A stretch of 64,000 nt of DNA from contig NZ_JAGT01000001.1 of NCBI RefSeq assembly GCF_000526795.1, positions 1,263,001 to 1,327,000 of the forward strand. Reading direction: 5' to 3'. Each line of letters starts with the position of its first letter. Positions within the stretch are counted from its first letter, which is position 1. The stretch is from Ruminococcus flavefaciens AE3010 (GTDB taxonomy: Bacteria > Bacillota > Clostridia > Oscillospirales > Ruminococcaceae). Positions 55,614 through 64,000 of the stretch are shown here, piece after piece. The notes beneath the pieces were generated by a model, which saw only the letters and a program-made list of their open reading frames with translations, made no database searches and was not told the DNA's origin. The translations under genes and the position numbers were made by a program.

Positions 55614-56448
55614 AGTAATCTCCCTCAAATGTATATTCCGCAGGACCTGTCATATAGATATGTCCGTCTGATTCTTTCCACTCTATGACCAGTTCGCCGC
55701 CAAGCAGCTCAACGGTCACGGGCTTGCGGGGGCATATGCCGTTAAGACAAGCCGCAGCCACTGTTGCACAGGTGCCTGTGCCGCAGGCAAGGGTCTCCCC
55801 TGTGCCTCTCTCCCACACGCGCATTTTCAGGCGCTCGGGGGAAACTATCTCCGCGAATTCAATATTCGCTCTGCGGGGAAAATGCTCGTCACACTCGAAT
55901 ACCTTTCCGTATTTTTCGACCTCAAACTCACTCACATTTTCGCTGATGAAAGTTACAGCGTGAGGGTTGCCCATTGAAACGCAGGTAAACCGAAACTCCC
56001 TGCCCCAAGCCGATAGCATAAGATCGGTAACAGGTGAAGTTTCGGCAATAACAGGAACTTCCCCAGCCTCAATGACGGGAGCTCCCATATCTACTGTAAG
56101 TGTCTGTGCAATGTCGTTTTCGTCGGTGTGGACCTCGATAATTTTTATGCCTGCAAGCGTCTCTACAGTTACAACAGGCTTGTGAATAATGCCCTTGTCG
56201 TAGACGTACTTTGCAACACAGCGTATGGCGTTTCCGCACATCTCGGACTCGCTGCCGTCGGGATTGAACATGCGCATGCGGCAGTCTGCTGTATCACTTG
56301 GAAGTATCAGCACAAGTCCGTCCGAGCCTATGCCGAAGTGTCGGTCGCTGACTGCTTTTGCGAGCTGCTGGGGAGAGCTTACGCTCTCCTCAAAACAGTT
56401 GACATACACATAGTCGTTGCCGCAGCCGTGCATTTTTGTGAATCTCAT
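55600..56448 (-). CDS. dapF: Diaminopimelate epimerase DapF
   Basis: 282 residues; converts LL-DAP to meso-DAP for lysine and peptidoglycan. Both catalytic cysteines are present: Cys71 ([10 protein letters not shown]) and Cys221 (LACGTGTCA), with MHGCGNDYV at the start. ATG 56448 follows the glnN stop by five bases and its ribosome site GGAGTG is formed by the last glnN codons, so glnN-dapF-dapL is one operon. Confidence 0.96.
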   Translation of the reverse strand: MRFTKMHGCGNDYVYVNCFEESVSSPQQLAKAVSDRHFGIGSDGLVLILPSDTADCRMRMFNPDGSESEMCGNAIRCVAKYVYDKGIIHKPVVTVETLAGIKIIEVHTDENDIAQTLTVDMGAPVIEAGEVPVIAETSPVTDLMLSAWGREFRFTCVSMGNPHAVTFISENVSEFEVEKYGKVFECDEHFPRRANIEFAEIVSPERLKMRVWERGTGETLACGTGTCATVAAACLNGICPRKPVTVELLGGELVIEWKESDGHIYMTGPAEYTFEGDYYGKV

Positions 56449-56453
56449 TTATA

Positions 56454-58541
56454 TCACACTCCGAAAAGAAGTTTGTCGTATGCCGGGAATGGGTAGTAGT
56501 CCTCAGCTGTGATCGTCTCAGCCTTGTCGGCAGCTGCACGGAGCTTATCCATTGCAGGTATCATCTTGTCACGAACGAATTCGGACTCCTTTTTGATATC
56601 GCCGATAGTTTTAAGCTTAGCAACTGTTGCTTCAAGCTTTGTTGTTGCATCGTCCATTGCGTCAATGAGGACTGACAGCTCCTCGACCAGCTTTGTCTCG
56701 TACTTGCAGGCAGCCTTGGAAACGCTCTTCTTCACTGCAACTGCGGAAGCTGTATCAGCGGCGAACTTTGCAACGGCAGGGATTATCTCCTTGCGAGCCA
56801 TATCCACCATTGTCTGAGCCTCGATGTTTACGGACTTGACATAGTTTTCAAGCATGATGTCGCAGCGTGAGTAGATCTCAGCCTCGGTGAAGATACCGTG
56901 GGAGGTGAGCATTTCAACGTTCTTCTTGTCGCATATCTTAGGCATACAGTCGGCTGTAGTTCTCAGGTTGGAAAGTCCGCGCTTTTCAGCTTCCTTTACC
57001 CATGCGTCGTCATAGCCGTTGCCGTTGAAGATTATGCGCTTGTGCTCCTTGATAGTCTTCTTGATAAGGTCGTGGAGTGACTTGTTGAAGTCCTTGGCGC
57101 CCTCAAGCTTGTCGGCAAACTGCTTTAATACCTCTGCAACAGCAGCATTGAGGTGAATGTTTGCGCAGGAGATACTGTTGGAGGAACCAAGCATACGGAA
57201 CTCAAACTTGTTGCCTGTGAATGCGAAAGGAGATGTACGATTACGGTCTGTGGTGTCCTTGCTGAACTGAGGAAGAACATCAACGCCCAGCTTCATCTTC
57301 TCCTTGGCAGTACCGCCGTAGGGCTTGTCGTTCTCGATAGCTTCGAGAATAGCTGTGAGCTCGTCCCCTAAGAAGATAGAGATGATAGCGGGGGGAGCTT
57401 CATTTGCGCCGAGACGGTGATCGTTGCCTGCGGTAGCAACTGAAAGTCTCAGCAGATCCTGATAGTCGTCAACAGCCTTGATAACTGCTGCAAGGAAGAG
57501 CAGGAACTGTGCATTCTCGTAGGGAGTTTCACCGGGAGAGAGCAGGTTCACGCCTGTATCAGTGGAGATAGACCAGTTGTTGTGCTTGCCCGAGCCGTTT
57601 ACGCCCTCAAAAGGCTTTTCGTGAAGCAGGCAAACAAGTCCGTGGCGCTCTGCCACTTTCTTCATTACTTCCATTGTGAGCTGATTGTGGTCAGCAGCAA
57701 TGTTTGTGGTCTTGTATATAGGAGCAAGCTCGTGCTGTGCTGGAGCTACCTCGTTATGCTTTGTTTTAGCGAGGATACCGAGCTTCCACAGCTCCTTGTC
57801 AAGGTCAGCCATGTACTCGGAAACTCTTGACTTGATAGAGCCGAAGTAGTGATCCTCCATTTCCTGTCCCTTTGGAGGCATTGCGCCGAAAAGTGTACGT
57901 CCTGTCATGATAAGGTCTTTACGTTTTTTCCACATCTCGCGGTCAACAAGGAAATACTCCTGCTCGGGACCTACTGATGTGCGGACGCTTCTTACGCTTT
58001 CGTTGCCAAAGAGCTTCAGCACACGCATTGCCTGCTTGTTGAGGGCTTCCATGGAACGGAGAAGCGGTACTTTCTTATCCAGTGCTTCACCTGTGTATGA
58101 GCAGAATGCAGTTGGAATGTAAAGTGTGCCGTCCTTGATGAATGCATATGAGGTAGGGTCCCATGCCGTATAGCCGCGAGCCTCAAAGGTTGCACGGAGT
58201 CCGCCTGACGGAAAGGAAGAAGCATCGGGCTCGCCCTTGACCAGCTCCTTGCCCGAGAATTCCATGATAACTCTTCCGTCGGGAGCCGGAGTAATAAAGC
58301 TGTCGTGCTTCTCGGCAGTAACGCCTGTCATTGGCTGGAACCAGTGTGTATAGTGAGTAGCGCCCTTTTCGATAGCCCAGTCCTTCATAGCAGCTGCTAC
58401 AGCGTTTGCAACTGAGATATCAAGGGGAGTACCCCTGTCTATCGTTCTTTTCAGTGATTTATAAACTTTCTCGGAGAGAGTAGCTTTCATGACTCTCTCG
58501 TCGAATACCATTGAACCAAAATATTCTGTTACCTTTTCCAT
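56454..58541 (-). CDS. glnN: Glutamine synthetase type III (GlnN)
   Basis: 695 residues, the size of GSIII and about 1.5 times GSI. Features: N-terminal [46 protein letters not shown] (metal Glu), [41 protein letters not shown] and the Asp/Arg substrate region [22 protein letters not shown]. It fixes ammonia into glutamine and is the common GS of Ruminococcus and Bacteroides. CGGAGG precedes ATG 58541. It is followed directly by dapF and preceded, after 117 bases of repeats, by pyrG. Confidence 0.96.
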   Translation of the reverse strand: MEKVTEYFGSMVFDERVMKATLSEKVYKSLKRTIDRGTPLDISVANAVAAAMKDWAIEKGATHYTHWFQPMTGVTAEKHDSFITPAPDGRVIMEFSGKELVKGEPDASSFPSGGLRATFEARGYTAWDPTSYAFIKDGTLYIPTAFCSYTGEALDKKVPLLRSMEALNKQAMRVLKLFGNESVRSVRTSVGPEQEYFLVDREMWKKRKDLIMTGRTLFGAMPPKGQEMEDHYFGSIKSRVSEYMADLDKELWKLGILAKTKHNEVAPAQHELAPIYKTTNIAADHNQLTMEVMKKVAERHGLVCLLHEKPFEGVNGSGKHNNWSISTDTGVNLLSPGETPYENAQFLLFLAAVIKAVDDYQDLLRLSVATAGNDHRLGANEAPPAIISIFLGDELTAILEAIENDKPYGGTAKEKMKLGVDVLPQFSKDTTDRNRTSPFAFTGNKFEFRMLGSSNSISCANIHLNAAVAEVLKQFADKLEGAKDFNKSLHDLIKKTIKEHKRIIFNGNGYDDAWVKEAEKRGLSNLRTTADCMPKICDKKNVEMLTSHGIFTEAEIYSRCDIMLENYVKSVNIEAQTMVDMARKEIIPAVAKFAADTASAVAVKKSVSKAACKYETKLVEELSVLIDAMDDATTKLEATVAKLKTIGDIKKESEFVRDKMIPAMDKLRAAADKAETITAEDYYPFPAYDKLLFGV

Positions 58542-58658
58542 TATATTTACCTCCGTTTGTCAAGCCTTTAGCCGTTAGCCAAAGGTATCGCTGGGCGATA
58601 TTATTTATGTTTTTTTGTCCCGAAGGGACACCATAGCTAATAGCTAAAGGCTAATGGC
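58542..58658. repeat. TTAGCCNTTAGC-type short repeats between pyrG and glnN
   Basis: CCTTTAGCCGTTAGCCAAAGG, GTCCCGAAGGGAC and TAGCTAATAGCTAAAGGCTAATGGC occur within 110 bases. The TTAGC unit also appears near 14880 and 28815. The GTCCC hairpin lacks a T run on either strand. Confidence 0.55.
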
Positions 58659-60260
<1,602 letters not shown>

Positions 60261-60293
60261 TTATGCTCCTTGAAATACATTTATGAAAAAGGC

Positions 60294-60466
60294 AGTCTGC
60301 GGAACTGGGAGATTTTTAAGATATACATTTTGTGTTATCCGCAGACGCCTTAGTCAGCATAAATATCAAAGGGGTGCAGAAGTCCTGAGACTTCATACAC
60401 CCCTTCGTGTATGGAATTAGCGCTAAAAACTCAAAAAAAGAGCCACGGATTCCATATCCGCAGCTC
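60294..60466 (-). ncRNA. Structured pyrG leader with early attenuator
   Basis: From the promoter at 60486-60514 (minus strand) the transcript meets, in order: hairpin A (60440-60466, GAGCTGCGGAT / ATCCGTGGCTC) with a 7-T tract (60433-60439), a terminator shape within about 50 bases of the start; region B with two exclusive pairings, CATACAC/GTGTATG (60394-60413) or GGGGTG..GAAGTC/GACTTC..CACCCC (60371-60403); and hairpin C, a perfect 9-bp stem GTCTGCGGA/TCCGCAGAC (60295-60346). In Bacillus pyrG is controlled by leader attenuation; the GGGC start used there is not present here. Confidence 0.6.
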
Positions 60467-60485
60467 CCTTGCTGTTTACAATGAA

Positions 60486-60514
60486 ATTATAGTCCTTCGC
60501 AGGAAGTTTGTCAA
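60486..60514 (-). promoter_or_regulatory. Sigma-A promoter of pyrG
   Basis: On the minus strand TTGACA (60509-60514), 17-base spacer, TATAAT (60486-60491). It lies about 230 bases before the start codon, defining a long leader. Confidence 0.85.
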
Positions 60515-60615
60515 TAGCTTTTCTGAAATTTGACGTATCGCATATTTTTATACCAATGTTAGCAGATTATAACTGTATATATTTCACGAAAGCTAAAAAA
60601 CCCACGTTTTGCCTA

Positions 60616-60644
60616 TTGACATTTGCGCTTTAACGTGATAAGAT
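60616..60644 (+). promoter_or_regulatory. Sigma-A promoter of gltB
   Basis: TTGACA (60616-60621), 17-base spacer, TAAGAT (60639-60644). It is back-to-back with the pyrG promoter about 100 bases away. Confidence 0.8.
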
Positions 60645-60660
60645 ATATTTTAGCAACAAG

Positions 60661-60703
60661 GGCGTTCGTGCAGGCATACTGTCTGTATGAACGTCTTTTT
60701 TAT
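60661..60703 (+). terminator. Terminator-like attenuator in the gltB leader
   Basis: GGCGTTC (60661-60667) pairs with GAACGTC (60689-60695) and CATAC (60673-60677) with GTATG (60685-60689), leaving a one-sided bulge, and TTTTTT follows. It lies about 10 bases after the likely transcription start and 50 before the gltB ATG. A second hairpin, AATCCGA/TCGGATT (60707-60730), follows just ahead of the ribosome site. Confidence 0.65.
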
Positions 60704-60751
60704 TATAATCCGATCAATGGCGCTCGGATTATTGAAAGGTTAGTGAATGAT

Positions 60752-63700
60752 ATGGACAATTTCAGAACAGAGGCTCCTTACCAGCAGCAGGGACTTTACA
60801 GTCCCCGATTTGAGCATGACAACTGCGGTATCGGAGCAGTAGTGAACATCAATGGCGAACAGTCACGATATGTTGTGGAAAATGCTCTCACTATCGTTGA
60901 AAAGCTGGAACACCGTGCAGGAAAAGACGCTGAGGGCAAGACAGGCGACGGTGTAGGAATACTTGTACAGATGCCCTCTTCTTTCTTTATAAGTGAAGCC
61001 GCAAAGCTCGGTCACAGCATTGGTGAGGACGGAGATTTCGGCGTTGGCATGTTCTTCTTCCCCCAGAATGAGCTGAGACGCGACCGCGCAAAGAAGCTCT
61101 TTGAAAAGATCATCGACAACAACGGCATGGAGTTCATATGCTGGCGTAAGGTCCCCACCTCGTCTTCTATCCTCGGACACAAGGCTCTTGACAGCATGCC
61201 GTGTATCATGCAGGCTTTCGTAAAGCGTCCCGACAGCTGCAAAAAGGGTCTGGACTTCGACCGCAAGCTCTTTATTGCAAGACGCGAATTCGAGCAGTCC
61301 AACGAGGACACATATGTATGCTCGCTTTCAAGCCGTACTATCGTATATAAGGGAATGTTCCTCGTTGATGAGCTGAGAAGATTCTATACAGACCTCCAGA
61401 GCGAGGACTTCACATCGGCTATCGCAATGGTACACTCACGTTTCTCCACAAATACCAATCCAAGCTGGCAGAAGGCTCACCCCAACCGCTTAATCGTACA
61501 CAACGGCGAGATAAATACTATCACAGGCAACGCTGACAAGATGCTTGCCCGTGAGGAAACAATGGCGTGCGAGACGCTCAGCGCCGATATGCACAGGATA
61601 CTTCCTGCAATAAATGTAAAAGGTTCGGACTCCGCAAGACTTGACAATGCCCTTGAATTCATGGTAATGTCAGGCATGCCTCTGCCGCTGGCAGTAATGA
61701 TAACTATCCCCGAGCCCTGGAAGAACGACAAGACAATCTCCAAGGCAAAGTACGATTTCTATCAGTACTATGCAACTATGATGGAGCCATGGGACGGTCC
61801 TGCGTCCATACTTTTCTCTGACGGTGACGTTATGGGAGCAGTCCTTGACAGAAACGGTCTCCGTCCGTCAAGATACTGCATAACAAATGACGGCTTCCTC
61901 ATTCTTTCTTCCGAGACAGGCTGCATCGATATCGCACCTGAGAAGATAGTAAAGAAGGACCGTCTCCGTCCCGGTAAGATGCTTCTTGCCGATACAAAGC
62001 AGGGACGCATCATCGAGGACGACGAGATCAAGAACACTTATGCTTCACGCCAGCCCTACGGCGAATGGCTGGACGCTTATCTTGTACGCCTCCACGACCT
62101 CCATATCCCAAACAAGGGCGTAAAGACTTACTCAAAGGACGAGCTTGCAAGACTCCACAAGGCATTCGGCTATTCCTATGAGGATATCCGCACATCTATA
62201 CTGCCAATGGCTGAAAAAGGCGCAGAGCCCATTGCTTCCATGGGAAGCGATATCCCGCTGCCGCCGCTGGACAAGCAGTCTCCTCCCCTTTTCAACTACT
62301 TCCGCCAGCTTTTTGCTCAGGTAACGAATCCGCCATTTGACGCTATCCGTGAGGAGGTCGTTACAGACACCAGCGTTTACATCGGCAAGGACGGAAATAT
62401 CCTTGAGGAGCGCCCCGAGAACTGCCACGTTCTCAAGATCGAAAATCCTATCCTCACCGAGACGGATATGCTCAAAATAAAAGCCCTTAATCAGCAGGGA
62501 CTGAAAAGTGCAGTCATACCCATCACATATTACATCGGCACATTTCTGGACAAGGCTATTGAGCGCCTTTTCATTGATGCTGACAAGGCTTACCGCGACG
62601 GAGCTTCTATCCTTATACTCTCCGACCGCGGCGTGGACGAATACCACTGTCCGATACCTTCGCTCCTTGCAGTTTCAGCACTCCAGCAGCACCTCGTTTC
62701 CACAAAGAAGCGCACGGCTGTTGCAATGATCCTTGAATCCGCAGAGCCAAGAGAGGTACACCACTTCGCAGCACTTTTAGGCTACGGCGCATGTGCTGTT
62801 AACCCATATCTCGCACATGAGACTATCCGCTCACTTATTGAGGACGGCTCACTTGACAAGGACTTCTACGCAGCCGAGGACGACTACAACAGCGCAATTC
62901 TCCACGGCATCGTTAAGATAGCTTCAAAAATGGGAATCTCCACAATCCAGTCCTATCAGGGCAGCAAGCTGTTTGAGGCTGTGGGCATTTCTCAGGAGCT
63001 TATCGACAGCTATTTCGCAGGTACTGTCAGCCGTATCGGCGGCATCGGTCTTGCTGAGATCAGCCGCCGCACAGAGGCTCTCCACACAGCCGCATACGAC
63101 CCGCTTGGTCTCCACGTTGGCAGCGACGTAAAGAGCGCAGGCAGCCACAAGCTCCGCAGCGGCAAGAGCGACCACCTCTACACACCCGAGACTATACATC
63201 TGCTCCAGCAGGCAGCATGGACAGGCAGCTACGATACATTCAAGAAATATTCCGAGGCTCTTACCCGTGAGGACAACGAGCTCACACTCCGCAGTCTCCT
63301 TGACTTCAATTTTGACAGTGCCGCAGAGATACCTCTCGACGAGGTAGAGTCGGTTGAGAGCATCTGCAAGCGCTTCAAGACAGGCGCTATGTCATACGGC
63401 TCTATTTCTCAGGAAGCTCACGAGTGCATGGCTGTAGCCATGAACAGCATCGGCGGAAAGTCTAACAGCGGTGAGGGCGGCGAAAGCCCCGAGCGTCTGA
63501 AATCCGATAAATGTTCAGCTATCAAGCAGGTGGCTTCGGGACGCTTCGGTGTTACATCGGAGTACCTCGTTTCCGCACAGGAGATCCAGATAAAAATGGC
63601 ACAGGGCGCAAAGCCCGGTGAGGGCGGACATCTTCCCTCAGGAAAGGTATATCCCTGGATCGCTAAGACACGTCATTCAACAGCAGGCGTTGGACTTATC

Positions 63701-64000
63701 TCACCTCCGCCTCACCATGATATATACTCTATCGAAGACCTTGCACAGCTTATCTACGACCTGAAAAATGCCAACGACAAGGCTCGCATCTCCGTTAAGC
63801 TTGTTTCCGAAGCAGGCGTTGGAACTGTTGCGGCAGGCGTAGCAAAGGCAGGCGCTCAGGTAATCCTTATCTCAGGCTACGACGGCGGTACAGGCGCAGC
63901 TCCAAAGAGCTCTATCTACAACGCAGGACTTCCTTGGGAGCTTGGACTTGCAGAAGCACACCAGACACTTATGCTCAACGGTCTCCGTTCAAGAGTCCGC
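60752..64000 (+). CDS. gltB: Glutamate synthase large subunit GltB (partial, 3' end outside window)
   Basis: 1083 codons are visible and the frame is still open at the right edge; the family is about 1500 residues. N-terminal class II amidotransferase domain with Cys25 ([12 protein letters not shown]), cleaved to become the N-terminus, and [19 protein letters not shown] and HNGEINTI; central domain; then the FMN-binding synthase domain ([54 protein letters not shown]). It makes two glutamates from glutamine and 2-oxoglutarate. ATG 60752 is preceded by a rather distant AAAGG. Confidence 0.95.
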   Translation, partial: MDNFRTEAPYQQQGLYSPRFEHDNCGIGAVVNINGEQSRYVVENALTIVEKLEHRAGKDAEGKTGDGVGILVQMPSSFFISEAAKLGHSIGEDGDFGVGMFFFPQNELRRDRAKKLFEKIIDNNGMEFICWRKVPTSSSILGHKALDSMPCIMQAFVKRPDSCKKGLDFDRKLFIARREFEQSNEDTYVCSLSSRTIVYKGMFLVDELRRFYTDLQSEDFTSAIAMVHSRFSTNTNPSWQKAHPNRLIVHNGEINTITGNADKMLAREETMACETLSADMHRILPAINVKGSDSARLDNALEFMVMSGMPLPLAVMITIPEPWKNDKTISKAKYDFYQYYATMMEPWDGPASILFSDGDVMGAVLDRNGLRPSRYCITNDGFLILSSETGCIDIAPEKIVKKDRLRPGKMLLADTKQGRIIEDDEIKNTYASRQPYGEWLDAYLVRLHDLHIPNKGVKTYSKDELARLHKAFGYSYEDIRTSILPMAEKGAEPIASMGSDIPLPPLDKQSPPLFNYFRQLFAQVTNPPFDAIREEVVTDTSVYIGKDGNILEERPENCHVLKIENPILTETDMLKIKALNQQGLKSAVIPITYYIGTFLDKAIERLFIDADKAYRDGASILILSDRGVDEYHCPIPSLLAVSALQQHLVSTKKRTAVAMILESAEPREVHHFAALLGYGACAVNPYLAHETIRSLIEDGSLDKDFYAAEDDYNSAILHGIVKIASKMGISTIQSYQGSKLFEAVGISQELIDSYFAGTVSRIGGIGLAEISRRTEALHTAAYDPLGLHVGSDVKSAGSHKLRSGKSDHLYTPETIHLLQQAAWTGSYDTFKKYSEALTREDNELTLRSLLDFNFDSAAEIPLDEVESVESICKRFKTGAMSYGSISQEAHECMAVAMNSIGGKSNSGEGGESPERLKSDKCSAIKQVASGRFGVTSEYLVSAQEIQIKMAQGAKPGEGGHLPSGKVYPWIAKTRHSTAGVGLISPPPHHDIYSIEDLAQLIYDLKNANDKARISVKLVSEAGVGTVAAGVAKAGAQVILISGYDGGTGAAPKSSIYNAGLPWELGLAEAHQTLMLNGLRSRVR

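Noticed and set aside
58608..58632. GTCCCGAAGGGAC hairpin as the pyrG terminator
   Set aside because: The adjacent T run (plus strand) precedes the stem, and on the minus strand the stem is followed by A residues, so it does not terminate either transcript.

Overview
The window looks like chromosomal DNA from a fibre-degrading Ruminococcus of the R. albus / R. flavefaciens / R. champanellensis clade. The evidence is the set of secreted glycoside hydrolases and a pectinolytic lyase carrying type I dockerins (cellulosome attachment modules), the Thr/Ala-rich linkers, a type III glutamine synthetase, lysine synthesis through LL-diaminopimelate aminotransferase, and sigma-A promoters of the TTGACA-17-TATAAT kind with strong AGGAGG ribosome sites. 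The species call is inference. No rRNA, tRNA, CRISPR array, transposase or phage gene was recognised.

Layout. 0-4 kb: small accessory genes (PH-like membrane protein, acyltransferase-3, GNAT fused to DUF4298, CpXC protein, an amputated GGDEF domain). 3.9-5.2 kb: an ECF sigma factor with a ZAS anti-sigma gene broken at two poly-A tracts. 5.4-11.7 kb: ligA, a zinc-ribbon membrane protein, an rRNA/tRNA methyltransferase, a LURP-one-like protein and a Gfo/Idh/MocA oxidoreductase. 11.9-25.7 kb: a polysaccharide-degrading island with PL11 rhamnogalacturonan lyase, GH2 beta-galactosidase and GH97, all with dockerins; between them lie a MerR/TipAS regulator, a GyrI-like protein and a small alarmone synthetase. 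25.9-35.5 kb: a mini C39-like protein, a lipoprotein with radA, a secreted GH3, a GH16/CBM lipoprotein, a LacI-like sensor fused to GGDEF, and a GNAT.

35.6-48.9 kb: cardiolipin synthase, a thioesterase, a dockerin-bearing M23 peptidase, an HMA metal-binding protein, a two-component system, a Cthe_2159-like carbohydrate-binding lipoprotein, a P-type ATPase, bioY under a BirA operator, a patatin and a GNAT. 48.3-52.3 kb: aroB-aroA-aroC followed by a DUF4364 gene. 52.4-54.3 kb: a GGDEF/EAL protein behind a structured leader. 54.4-60.5 kb: a nitrogen/amino-acid block pyrG, glnN, dapF, dapL. From 60.6 kb to the end: gltB, cut by the window edge.

The enzymes form a plausible unit: PL11 cuts the rhamnogalacturonan backbone, GH2 and GH97 can remove galactose side chains, and GH16 attacks mixed-linkage or beta-1,3-glucan. 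The nitrogen end (gltB, glnN, pyrG, all glutamine users) has at least two leaders with terminator-like hairpins close to a promoter, suggesting attenuation. Intergenic DNA is rich in small palindromes and contains four copies of a larger multi-hairpin repeat. I found no clearly new multi-gene defence or biosynthetic system; the most unusual items are the doubly frameshifted anti-sigma gene, the HTH-less LacI-GGDEF protein, the pyrG and gltB leaders and the repeat families.
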